DNA of 15,423 nt from Microcaldota archaeon (GTDB lineage Archaea > Micrarchaeota > Micrarchaeia > Anstonellales > Bilamarchaeaceae), in assembly GCA_018813445.1 (NCBI GenBank), contig JAHJBR010000002.1, positions 1 through 15,423 of the forward strand, in the 5' to 3' direction. Below are positions 1-7,007 of the stretch, one piece after another. The translations under genes were made by a program, and so were the position numbers. Every line of letters begins with the position of its first letter. Within the stretch, counting starts at the first letter, position 1. The notes under the pieces were generated by a model, which ran no database searches, had not been told where the DNA came from, and saw only the letters and a list, made by a program, of their open reading frames with translations.

Positions 1-261
1 CAGGAAAAGCTTGAAGAAATATACATGAATCAGTATGGAAAAGAGCACTTCATTAGAATAGTGGATCAACCCAGATGCACAGTTGTAAAAGGAACAAACT
101 TCTGCGACATAGGGCTTAAAAGTTCTGGAAACAAAATCGTTGTGATGAGTGCAACGGATAATATGATGAAGGGTGCAGCAGGAACAGCAATACAGAATAT
201 GAATCTGATGCTTGGGTTTGATGAGAAACAAGGCCTTATGTTTTCAGGCTTTCATCCTTAG
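1..261 (+). CDS. argC: N-acetyl-gamma-glutamyl-phosphate reductase, C-terminal end (partial)
   Basis: This is the last 86 codons of a gene that begins before the window; the frame is open to base 1. ArgC reduces N-acetyl-glutamyl phosphate to the semialdehyde with NADPH, the third step of arginine synthesis. The visible part matches the family C-terminus: VKGTNFCDIG, then a strand, then a helix in which MKGAAGTAIQNMNLMLGF corresponds to the conserved KGA-G-A-QN-N-M-G signature, and a short end in FHP. The catalytic cysteine and the dinucleotide fold lie outside the window. The stop is followed after 11 bases by argD, so this is part of an arg operon. LysY, the paralogue of the LysW-linked pathway, is similar; the carbamoyltransferase downstream favours ArgC. 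There is no sign of damage in the visible part. Confidence 0.9.
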   Translation, partial: QEKLEEIYMNQYGKEHFIRIVDQPRCTVVKGTNFCDIGLKSSGNKIVVMSATDNMMKGAAGTAIQNMNLMLGFDEKQGLMFSGFHP

Positions 262-266
262 AGGAG
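261..266 (+). promoter_or_regulatory. Ribosome binding site of argD
   Basis: GAGGAG lies six bases before the ATG at 273 and directly after the argC stop. It decides the start at 273 over the in-frame ATG six codons later. Confidence 0.7.
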
Positions 267-272
267 ATTATT

Positions 273-1445
273 ATGCATAATGAAGAGATAATGAAAATTG
301 AGGATGCTTACCAACTTCGCACCTATGGGAAGTTTCCATTTGCTTTGGAAAAAGGAAAGGGATGTATTGTTTGGGATGCTGAAGGAAATCAATATCTGGA
401 CTTTTACGGAGGACATGCAGTGGCACTTACAGGACACTGCCATCCTTTAGTAGTAAAGGCCATAAAGGAGCAAATTGAGAAACTCATCTTTTATTCAAAT
501 ATTGTTTATAGTGAAGCGCGGGCAAAGGCTTGTAAAGAAATAATTAGCATTTCACCCAAGGGGATGGGAAAGGTTTTTTTATGTAATAGTGGAGATGAAG
601 CAAACGAGACTGCGCTAAAACTTGCAAGAAAGTTTACTGGGAAAAATGAAATAATTGCAATGAAGAATGCCTTCCATGGGAGAACTGTTGCTGCACTCAG
701 CGTTACTGGAATTGAAAAGTATAGAACCATGTTTAAACCTGAGCTGGAGCATGTGCATTTTGTAGAATTTGCAAACATTGAAAATGTGAAAAAGGTTTTT
801 TCAGAAACAAAAGAGATTGCGGCAGTAATGGTTGAGCCAATACAGAGCATGGGTGGAGTTGCAACTGCAAGCACAGAATATTTCAAAGAGCTAAGAAAAA
901 TTTGTGATGAAAATAATGCATTACTAATATTTGATGAAGTGCAGACTGGATTCGGAAGAACCGGCAAGATGTTTGCTTCAGATTACTATGAAACAATTCC
1001 AGATATAATTACCTGTGCAAAAGGAATAGCCAGTGGAGTTCCGATGGGTGCTGCAATAATTAATGAGAAAATCGCAGAGAATGTGAAACTAGGAGAACAC
1101 GGTTCTACATTTGGAGGTTCGCAGATTGCATGTGCAGCAGCCTATGCTTCAATCCAAGTAATTAAACAGGAAAAACTGGATGAAAATGCAGAAAAAGTAG
1201 GTAAATACATAAAGAAAAAATTCAGCTCTTTACCTATTGTAAAGGAGGTGCGTGGTGCAGGACTACTGGTTGGACTAAAGCTTACCTGTAAGGCAAAAGA
1301 AATTCAAAAAAAGCTGCTTGTGCAGGGATTCATAGTTGGAACAGCTGACACAGAAGATGATGTAATACGCCTTATACCTCCTTTAGTTGTTGGGGAAAAC
1401 GAAGTGGATGCGCTTTATGAAGCATTCAAGAAAGTTTGCGGGTGA
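273..1445 (+). CDS. argD: Acetylornithine aminotransferase (class III, PLP-dependent)
   Basis: A 390-residue class III aminotransferase, normal length for ArgD. It moves an amino group from glutamate to N-acetylglutamate semialdehyde, giving N-acetylornithine. PLP features are in place: NSGDEANE at 105-112 for the phosphate loop, AFHGRT at 133-138 with the aromatic that stacks on the ring, VEPIQ near 187-191, IFDEVQTGFGRTG at 219-231 with Asp221 on the pyridine nitrogen, and TCAKGI with Lys250 as the Schiff-base lysine. GSTFGG near 278 binds phosphate from the partner subunit. The start is fixed by a GAGGAG site. Its TGA stop overlaps the binding site of the next gene, so translation is probably coupled. 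LysJ or another omega-aminotransferase cannot be excluded from sequence alone; its position between argC and argF' makes ArgD the best call. Confidence 0.9.
   Translation: MHNEEIMKIEDAYQLRTYGKFPFALEKGKGCIVWDAEGNQYLDFYGGHAVALTGHCHPLVVKAIKEQIEKLIFYSNIVYSEARAKACKEIISISPKGMGKVFLCNSGDEANETALKLARKFTGKNEIIAMKNAFHGRTVAALSVTGIEKYRTMFKPELEHVHFVEFANIENVKKVFSETKEIAAVMVEPIQSMGGVATASTEYFKELRKICDENNALLIFDEVQTGFGRTGKMFASDYYETIPDIITCAKGIASGVPMGAAIINEKIAENVKLGEHGSTFGGSQIACAAAYASIQVIKQEKLDENAEKVGKYIKKKFSSLPIVKEVRGAGLLVGLKLTCKAKEIQKKLLVQGFIVGTADTEDDVIRLIPPLVVGENEVDALYEAFKKVCG
1440..1444 (+). promoter_or_regulatory. Ribosome binding site of argF', overlapping the argD stop
   Basis: GGTGA sits five bases before the ATG at 1450 and includes part of the argD stop codon. 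It selects the start at 1450 over the longer frame that opens inside argD. Confidence 0.6.
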
Positions 1446-1449
1446 GAAA

Positions 1450-2469
1450 ATGGATAATGTTTTCAAAGGAAAAAGCTTCATATCTACACAGGATTGGAAA
1501 AAAGCAGATATTGAAAAACTGCTTTTGCTTGCTGAAAAAGTGAAGAAGGCACGCTATTCGGAAAAACTCAAGAATAAATCAATGGCAATGGTTTTTTTCA
1601 ACCCTTCCTTACGTACAAGAGTAAGCATGCAGCTTGCAATAGAAGAATCAGGGGGTAAAGCAGTAGAACTCAATATCGGTCAAGGTACATGGAAACTTGA
1701 ACATATAGAAGGAGCATTGATGGATGGGGATTGTACTGAACACATAAAGGATGCTGCAAAGGTGCTTTCCAGATATTCTGATGCAATAGCTGTGCGTTCA
1801 TTTCCAGAAATGAAGAATTGGGAACAAGATAAGAAAGATGCAGTGGTGAATGGATTTGCAAAGCATTCTGAAGTGCCAGTAATCAATATGGAATCAGCAC
1901 TTTATCACCCCTGCCAGGCGCTTGCAGATATCATGACCATGAAGGAGAAACTTGGCCATGATTTAAAGAAAAAGAAATTTGTGCTTGCATGGGCATATCA
2001 CCCAAAAGCTTTGCCCATGGCGGTACCAAACTCTGCAGCACTTATTTCCAGTATGTTTGGAATGAACGTTACAATAGCTCATCCGCCTGGATTTGAGCTT
2101 GATTCTGAAATAATGAGTGCAGTGAAAAAAAATTGCGAATTAGAAGGAGGAAAACTTGAAGTAGTGAATGAATTGGACAAAGCAGTGGAAGATGCACATA
2201 TAGTTTATGCAAAAAGTTGGGGGTCTCTGAAGCATTATGGAAATTTGGAAAAAGAAAAAGAGTTGCGTTAAAAATATAAGGATTGGAAAATAACTGAAAA
2301 GCTAATGAACAGTACGAAAAATGCGAAGTTTATGCACTGTTTGCCAGTAAGACGCAATGTGATTGTAGATGACGCTGTACTTGATGGAAAAAACTCAGTG
2401 ATTTACGATGAAGCGGAAAACCGTTTGCATGCTCAGAAAGCATTATTACAAATGATATTGGGTGAATGA
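1450..2469 (+). pseudogene. argF': N-acetylornithine carbamoyltransferase, interrupted by one in-frame TAA
   Basis: Carbamoylates acylated ornithine with carbamoyl phosphate to give acylcitrulline. It resembles Xanthomonas AOTCase, not ordinary ornithine carbamoyltransferase: STQDW at 12-16, FFNPSLRTR at 49-57 for carbamoyl phosphate, VINMES and HPCQ at 153-156, VLAWAYHPKALP near 178-189, and YAKSWGS with Lys255. The frame stops at codon 274 (TAA, 2269-2271), yet the same frame continues with HCLPVRRNV at 296-304 and [12 protein letters not shown] to a TGA at 2467-2469. The whole would be about 339 residues, the normal AOTCase length. The stop falls at an acidic residue in the Xanthomonas enzyme, so GAA to TAA is the simplest lesion. 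If the stop is real, the product loses HCLP and should be inactive unless read through. The GGTGA site and the argD stop fix the start. Confidence 0.85.
2461..2465 (+). promoter_or_regulatory. Ribosome binding site of argB
   Basis: GGTGA ends five bases before the ATG at 2471, inside the last codons of argF'. It argues for the ATG start over the GTG at 2462. If ribosomes stop early at the in-frame TAA of argF', argB can still be initiated from this site. Confidence 0.6.
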
Positions 2470-2470
2470 A

Positions 2471-3379
2471 ATGGAAAAAGTAAATTTTTTAGTAGAAGTG
2501 CTCCCATATGTTCAGAAATTTAGGGACACAGTGTTCGTGGTGAAGTTGGGTGGAAGCTCAGTAAAGGATGAAGAGACCCTTAATTTCATTGCTGAGGACG
2601 TAAGCGTATTGAATAACCTGGGAGTTAAGGTAGTGGTTGTGCATGGAGGCGGACCGCAAGCAGATGCGCTTCTTTCAAAGCTCAATGTACCCATAAAGAA
2701 AGTAGCTGGTAGAAGAATTACTGATAAAGAAACATTAGAAGTTGCTAAAATGGTCTATCGCGGAAAGATAAACTGTGAAATAGTTGCGGCGCTTCAGAAA
2801 GCAAGCAGTAATGGTGTGGGGTTAAGCGGAATAGAATGCAATACTGTGCTGGCTAAAAAAAGAGGCATAAAGGAAATCAAGAATCCTGAAACTGGAAAAA
2901 TGGAGAAAGTGGATTTTGGATATGTAGGGGATATTGTGGGTGTGGATATTTCACTTATATCTCTTTTGCTCAGCCAGGATTTAATTCCTGTTATAGCATC
3001 GATAAGTTCAGATGGCAAAGGTGGAATACTCAACACTAATGCAGACACCATAGCTAGTGAAATAGCACGTGAACTAAAGGCTGAGAAGCTAGTTATAGTT
3101 ACTGATGTCCCTGGGATTCTAGAGGATAGAAAAAACAAATCTACAACCATACCTTACCTGTCCATAAGCGATGCAAAAAAGCTTTTGGAAAAAGGAATAA
3201 TAACAGATGGCATGCTTCCTAAGCTAGAGACCTGTGTAAGTGCAATTGAAAAAGGAGTGAAAAAAGCACACATAGTTGATGGTACTCTGAATCACAGCAT
3301 ACTTATGGAAGTTTTTACAAACCAGGGGGTTGGCACAATGATCGACAAAGGGAATGAAAATGGCAAACAACGCATCTGA
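2471..3379 (+). CDS. argB: Acetylglutamate kinase (amino acid kinase family)
   Basis: A 302-residue amino-acid kinase that phosphorylates N-acetylglutamate with ATP, the second arginine step. Visible motifs are VVKLGGSS at 23-30 with Lys25 for the phosphates, VVHGGGPQ at 56-63 as the glycine-rich substrate loop, GRRITD near 80-85, and, further on, VGLSGIE, GVDISLI, NTNADTIASEIA for the substrate and nucleotide pocket, VIVTDVPG and DGMLPKLE. All are expected for NAGK. The start at 2471 is chosen by the GGTGA site; it lies directly behind argF'. The gene overlaps argE by about 20 bases, so the two are co-translated. LysZ, the LysW-linked counterpart, is the main alternative. Arginine feedback cannot be judged, because no clear N-terminal arginine-binding helix is visible. 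Confidence 0.88.
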   Translation: MEKVNFLVEVLPYVQKFRDTVFVVKLGGSSVKDEETLNFIAEDVSVLNNLGVKVVVVHGGGPQADALLSKLNVPIKKVAGRRITDKETLEVAKMVYRGKINCEIVAALQKASSNGVGLSGIECNTVLAKKRGIKEIKNPETGKMEKVDFGYVGDIVGVDISLISLLLSQDLIPVIASISSDGKGGILNTNADTIASEIARELKAEKLVIVTDVPGILEDRKNKSTTIPYLSISDAKKLLEKGIITDGMLPKLETCVSAIEKGVKKAHIVDGTLNHSILMEVFTNQGVGTMIDKGNENGKQRI

Positions 3380-4412
3380 AGTTTCTGGATTGCTCAAAGA
3401 GCTTGTTTCTAAACCAAGCACATCTAGAGATGAAAAAAAGATATCAGAATTTATTTACAAATACCTTACGAGCAAAGGACTTAATCCAAAAAAGCAAGGG
3501 CTAAATGTGTATTGCGAAATTGGAGATGGTAAGAAGACATTGCTTTTAAACAGCCACATGGACACTGTTCCAGCATGCAATGGCTGGGAATCTGATCCAT
3601 TCAAAGCATTGGAAAAAGAAGATAAGGTTTATGGGCTCGGGGCAAACGATGCAAAAGGCTCTTTAGCTGCAATGATTTCTGCAATGGTTGGGCTTAAGAA
3701 CTGTAAGCTAAATGGAAAAGTGATTTTTGCAGCAAGTGTTGAAGAGGAAGTAAGCAATTCAGGAATAGTAGAATTAATGGATAAAATTGGAAAAGTAGAT
3801 GGAGCTATTATTGGAGAGCCAACTGCAGGCAAAATATGCACTGCAATGCGTGGCATGTTGATACTGAAATTTAAGGCAAAGGGAAAAAGTTGCCATGCTT
3901 CCCGTCCAGAACAAGGAATAAATGCGATATATAAGGCGATTGAGGACGTGAACAAATTGAAAGAAATGAAATTTGAAGAATCCCATCCATTGGTTGGGAA
4001 ACCTACAATATCTGTAACAATGATTAATGCTGGAACTAAGAACAATATTGTTCCGGACCAATGCGAATTTACTGCAAATATAAGAACCACTCCTTTAATT
4101 CCGAACAATGAGGTGCTGGCCAGAATAAAAAAAACTGTGAATTCTGAAATCGAAATTTACAGTAATAGATTTTATCCTAAAGAGACCGATGAAAAAGCAG
4201 GATTAATACACGCTGCGAAAAAAGCGATTCCCAATGCTGAGATAGGTGGAATGCTAGGGACATGTGATTTTGCGTTTGTGGATGCGCCTGGAATAATTTA
4301 TGGTCCTGGAAACCCTAAACAGTCCCATGGTGCAAATGAATTCGTAAAAATAAATGAAGTGGAAAAAGCGGTGGAGAATTATAAGAAAATCGTACTTGAA
4401 TTCCTTGCTTAG
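3360..4412 (+). CDS. argE: M20 family metallo-deacylase, probable N-acetylcitrulline/N-acetylornithine deacetylase
   Basis: A 350-residue M20 peptidase-family enzyme with its two-metal site intact: SHMDTVP with His66 and Asp68, GANDAKG with Asp97 bridging the metals, EEE with Glu128 as likely general base and Glu129 as ligand, GEPTAGK with Glu153, and QSHGANEF with His323. His179 in SCHASRP lies in the dimerisation domain and reaches the other active site. Next to an AOTCase the natural substrate would be N-acetylcitrulline, giving citrulline; deacetylation of acetylornithine is the alternative. The length is close to LysK as well as ArgE. An AGGGA at 3349-3353 favours ATG 3360 over ATG 3354. 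It overlaps the end of argB and closes the operon, interlocking tail to tail with the gene on the other strand. Confidence 0.82.
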   Translation: MANNASEVSGLLKELVSKPSTSRDEKKISEFIYKYLTSKGLNPKKQGLNVYCEIGDGKKTLLLNSHMDTVPACNGWESDPFKALEKEDKVYGLGANDAKGSLAAMISAMVGLKNCKLNGKVIFAASVEEEVSNSGIVELMDKIGKVDGAIIGEPTAGKICTAMRGMLILKFKAKGKSCHASRPEQGINAIYKAIEDVNKLKEMKFEESHPLVGKPTISVTMINAGTKNNIVPDQCEFTANIRTTPLIPNNEVLARIKKTVNSEIEIYSNRFYPKETDEKAGLIHAAKKAIPNAEIGGMLGTCDFAFVDAPGIIYGPGNPKQSHGANEFVKINEVEKAVENYKKIVLEFLA

Positions 4413-5518
4413 ATCTTCTCAAACCTTTCCTTTATTTTCTCCATCACTTTAGGCATGCTGGTGTATTCCATTTCTTCTGCTGAAAGCCTGTGAGGTTCGA
4501 AAGGCCCATGTCTTCGCATATAATCTGCTATTTCAAGTGCTTTCTTTCTTGCATTATCGAATGCAATATCCCCGAGAAGGTCTGCAGGGCCAACAAGTTT
4601 TCCATTTGCAATTTGGAATCCAAGGCCAACTACTCTTGTTGGACCATCGAACCTAGTGGTCATGGAATTTTTTTGCCCTACTGGCATTAGAGGACCATTG
4701 TGTGAACCGCGCATCCACCCTGCAACTAAATGCGGAAATGCAAAAGGCTCAAGAACTTCTCCTTGAGAAGGTAACCCAGACTGGCACCTAACTATTGCAA
4801 CCGGATCATCTTTTCCCACGTATTCTCCTGCAATAAGATGAAGCTTGTCTGTGCTCACAGCTGCTACTGCTTCGTTTTCAGGAACCTTATTCCCTGCACG
4901 AGGATAAACTCTTTTTATCACGTATTTGCTTTTTGTTCCTATAAGAGATAGAAGAGTGTATAATTCCTCTGGAGTATCAAGCATGATCCTTTTGTTTTCA
5001 TAAACATCCCATACTTCAAATCTGAAGCCATTGATCATAGTTGGGTCTATTGTCAAACCTGCGGTGTTGAATGGATCCGCGAACATTTTGAAAACAGGAA
5101 GATTGAATGCGCCCGGATCGGTCTTGTCCATCATAAATACTAATATTGGCTCGCTTTTTCTTTCCTCGAATTCCAATTCAGCGCATCCAGGGCCCATTCC
5201 TTTTATGTTCCCGCTGAATGCATCAGCAAGTAAATCCTGGCCTGCACCATAGAGCTTTAGGTCTTTTGCAATGGCGGTTGCTCCAACAAAAGTATCCCAT
5301 GCAAGCTCATGAACCTCTTTGGAATCAGTGCCACGAGTATGAGTCATTATAAGTTCTAAATCGTCTCCGGATTTTGCAACATGGTAATCTAGAATTATTC
5401 CTTTTTTCTTTCCAGATTCAAGGCTTTTCTGTGCGCTTTCGATAAGTTTTGGGTGCACATCTGAATGTCCAGTGAATCCGCCTACATCTGCCTTGATTAC
5501 TGTAAGAGTCGTTTTCAT
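4409..5518 (-). CDS. fbp: Bifunctional fructose-1,6-bisphosphate aldolase/phosphatase (archaeal type)
   Basis: A 369-residue class V FBP aldolase/phosphatase, the unidirectional gluconeogenic enzyme of archaea and some thermophilic bacteria. It condenses the two triose phosphates and removes the C1 phosphate, giving fructose 6-phosphate. Metal ligands match those I recall for the Sulfolobus tokodaii enzyme: Asp11 and His18 in KADVGGFTGH, Asp52-Asp53, Gln94 in GAGQ, and Asp131-Lys-Thr-Asp134. YVIK at 199-202 fits the Tyr-x-x-Lys that makes the Schiff base in the aldolase state. MRGSHNGP and the late LSAEEMEYT are further family signatures. A GGTGAT at 5522-5527 (complement) precedes the ATG by a short gap. 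It is monocistronic and divergent from aspS. Its TAA shares three of four bases with the argE TAG in the motif TTAG. No defect was seen. Confidence 0.95.
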   Translation of the reverse strand: MKTTLTVIKADVGGFTGHSDVHPKLIESAQKSLESGKKKGIILDYHVAKSGDDLELIMTHTRGTDSKEVHELAWDTFVGATAIAKDLKLYGAGQDLLADAFSGNIKGMGPGCAELEFEERKSEPILVFMMDKTDPGAFNLPVFKMFADPFNTAGLTIDPTMINGFRFEVWDVYENKRIMLDTPEELYTLLSLIGTKSKYVIKRVYPRAGNKVPENEAVAAVSTDKLHLIAGEYVGKDDPVAIVRCQSGLPSQGEVLEPFAFPHLVAGWMRGSHNGPLMPVGQKNSMTTRFDGPTRVVGLGFQIANGKLVGPADLLGDIAFDNARKKALEIADYMRRHGPFEPHRLSAEEMEYTSMPKVMEKIKERFEKI

Positions 5519-5521
5519 TTT

Positions 5522-5527
5522 ATCACC
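5522..5527 (-). promoter_or_regulatory. Ribosome binding site of the FBP aldolase/phosphatase
   Basis: On the minus strand this reads GGTGAT, three bases before the start codon after an A/T spacer. It implies a leadered transcript, unlike the divergent aspS. Confidence 0.55.
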
Positions 5528-5543
5528 AATTTGCTTTTTTTAC

Positions 5544-5631
5544 TCCCCTTTTATCCATCAAATATGCATCCCTATTCCCAGTGCATAATTATAAAGATTT
5601 CTCCAGCAAATAACGATGGATAAAGAGGGGA
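5544..5631. repeat. Imperfect inverted repeat spanning the fbp/aspS divergent promoter region
   Basis: The left arm at 5544-5559 (TCCCCTTTTATCCATC) is, apart from one extra base, the reverse complement of the right arm at 5615-5631 (GATGGATAAAGAGGGGA). The right arm contains the aspS start codon. A second small inverted pair, TATGCA at 5563-5568 and TGCATA at 5582-5587, lies between them. It could be an operator or the trace of a local inverted duplication; neither is proven. Confidence 0.5.
5587..5595 (+). promoter_or_regulatory. TATA-like box of aspS
   Basis: AATTATAAA (core TTATAAA at 5589-5595) is centred about 25 bases before the ATG at 5616, the spacing expected for a transcript that begins at or next to the start codon. 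No Shine-Dalgarno-like sequence precedes the ATG, which supports leaderless translation. The box is nearly symmetric and might also serve the minus strand, though it is about 70 bases from that gene. Confidence 0.55.
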
Positions 5632-6977
5632 TTAATTTGAGAGACAAATATTTAGAAGCTATAAGAAATGCACATGATGATTGGGAAACGTTAGCTTTTG
5701 AAACTTCATGGAAGAAAAGAATATCAGATATTAGTGAGAAAAATGAAGGGAAAGAAGTTGTGCTTGCTGGGTGGGTGCATTCAATTCGAGATATTGGTGG
5801 ACTTACATTTATTACACTCAGAGATGAAAGCGGAAAAATCCAGGTGAAATTAAAATCGAAACCTGAAGAAAAATTGGAAAGAGAAAGTGCGGTTAGGATA
5901 AGGGGAGTAGTGAGGAAGGATAGCCGTGCTCCAAATTGAATTGAAATAGAATCTGAGTCAGTGGAGGTTGTTGGAAAAATTTACGCACAGCCACCGTTTT
6001 ATCCAGTTCAAAAGGATGCCCCAAATTTGAATGTAAGATTGGATAATCGTTCGTTGGATCTCAGAAACGAAAGGACAAGAGCAGTATTTAACATTAGAGC
6101 ATCCATGGAAAGCGCATTCAGAGAGGCTCTTTTAGCACTAAATTTTACAGAAATAAATCCAGCATGCATTGTGGGCTCATCAACTGAAGGTGGAGCCCAA
6201 CTCTTTAAATTGGATTATTTTGACAAGCCTGCGTTTCTTGCGCAGAGCCCGCAATTCTACAAACAGCTTGCAGTTATCGGGGGAATGGAAAGAGTATTTA
6301 TGACCACTCCTGTTTTTAGGGCAGAGAAACATGAAGGCCCTTTTCACATAAATGAAATCCATCAGATGGATATCGAATGGGCCTTTGCTTCTGATGATGA
6401 TGCCATAAGGGTTTTGGGAGAAGTTGTGCTTTACATGCTCAAGCAAATAGAAAAGAACAATCAGCAGGATTTCAAGAAGCTTGATATAGAATTCAAGGCA
6501 CCGAAAGAATTCATAGTGAAGCACTATTCGGATTTGGTGGAGGCTTTGCAGGCAAATGGAGAAAAGATAAAATTCGGTGAGGATTTTTCACGCGAACATG
6601 AAACAAAAATTTGTGAGATTACCAAGCACGATGCAGTGATCGTAAAGGATTATCCCACTGCAGTAAGGGCGTTCTATTCGATGCCCTATGAAGACAATCC
6701 AAAACTATGCAAAGCGTATGATTTCATATATAAAGGATTGGAAATCGCTTCAGGTGCGCAGCGTGTGCATATCCCAGAGCTGCTTGAAAAACAGATACAA
6801 GAAAGGGGAATGGAACTTCATGGTTTTAAATCTTATATAGATGCTTTTAGATATGGGGCACCCCCGCACTCTGGATGGAGCATTGGATTGGATAGACTCA
6901 CTATGATTGTGTGTGAATTGGATAATATAAGGGACGCAGTGATGTTTCCAAGAGATAAGCAAAGGGTTGCCCCGTAA
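5616..6977 (+). pseudogene. aspS: Aspartyl-tRNA synthetase, non-discriminating type, interrupted by one in-frame TGA
   Basis: Class IIb aminoacyl-tRNA synthetase that charges Asp, about 453 residues if the internal stop is ignored. The N-terminal OB fold has GWVHSIRDIGG from Gly52 and the catalytic domain has motif 2 (FRAEKHEGPFHINE), PPHSGWSIGLDRL (motif 3) and a FPRDKQRVAP end typical of archaea. TGA at 5937-5939 follows Pro106-Asn107. Aligned from memory with Thermococcus AspRS, it replaces a conserved Gly just after the residue that reads the anticodon; GGA to TGA explains it. The frame then stays open to TAA at 6977. His55 and Pro106 stand where discriminating enzymes have Trp26 and Lys85, so this enzyme should also charge tRNA-Asn. 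About 30 helical residues precede the usual start. The fragments (5616-5939 and beyond) would not be active alone, and loss of AspRS would be lethal if there is no other copy. Confidence 0.88.
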
Positions 6978-7007
6978 TTATTTTAGGTTTTGAAGACGGT
7001 GTTTGAA

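Noticed and set aside
506..967. 153-codon open frame on the minus strand
   Set aside because: Fully antisense to argD, Ser/Phe-rich composition typical of a reverse-strand shadow.
1387..1449. Upstream ATG start for argF' inside argD
   Set aside because: The ATG at 1450 has a GGTGA site and matches the family N-terminus; the longer version would overlap argD by about 59 bases without support.
3629..4108. 159-codon open frame on the minus strand
   Set aside because: Fully antisense to argE with no promoter, binding site or motif.
5563..5587. Small hairpin as an RNA gene or riboswitch
   Set aside because: The paired stretch is only six bases with an AT-rich loop, and no known riboswitch core was recognised.
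5937..5939. UGA recoded as glycine throughout the genome (as in some candidate bacterial phyla)
   Set aside because: TGA is the proper terminal stop of argD, argF', argB, gatC and gatA in this window, with the next gene starting at once, so wholesale recoding does not fit.
5937..5939. Selenocysteine codon in aspS
   Set aside because: The position is a conserved glycine, not cysteine, and AspRS is not a selenoprotein family.
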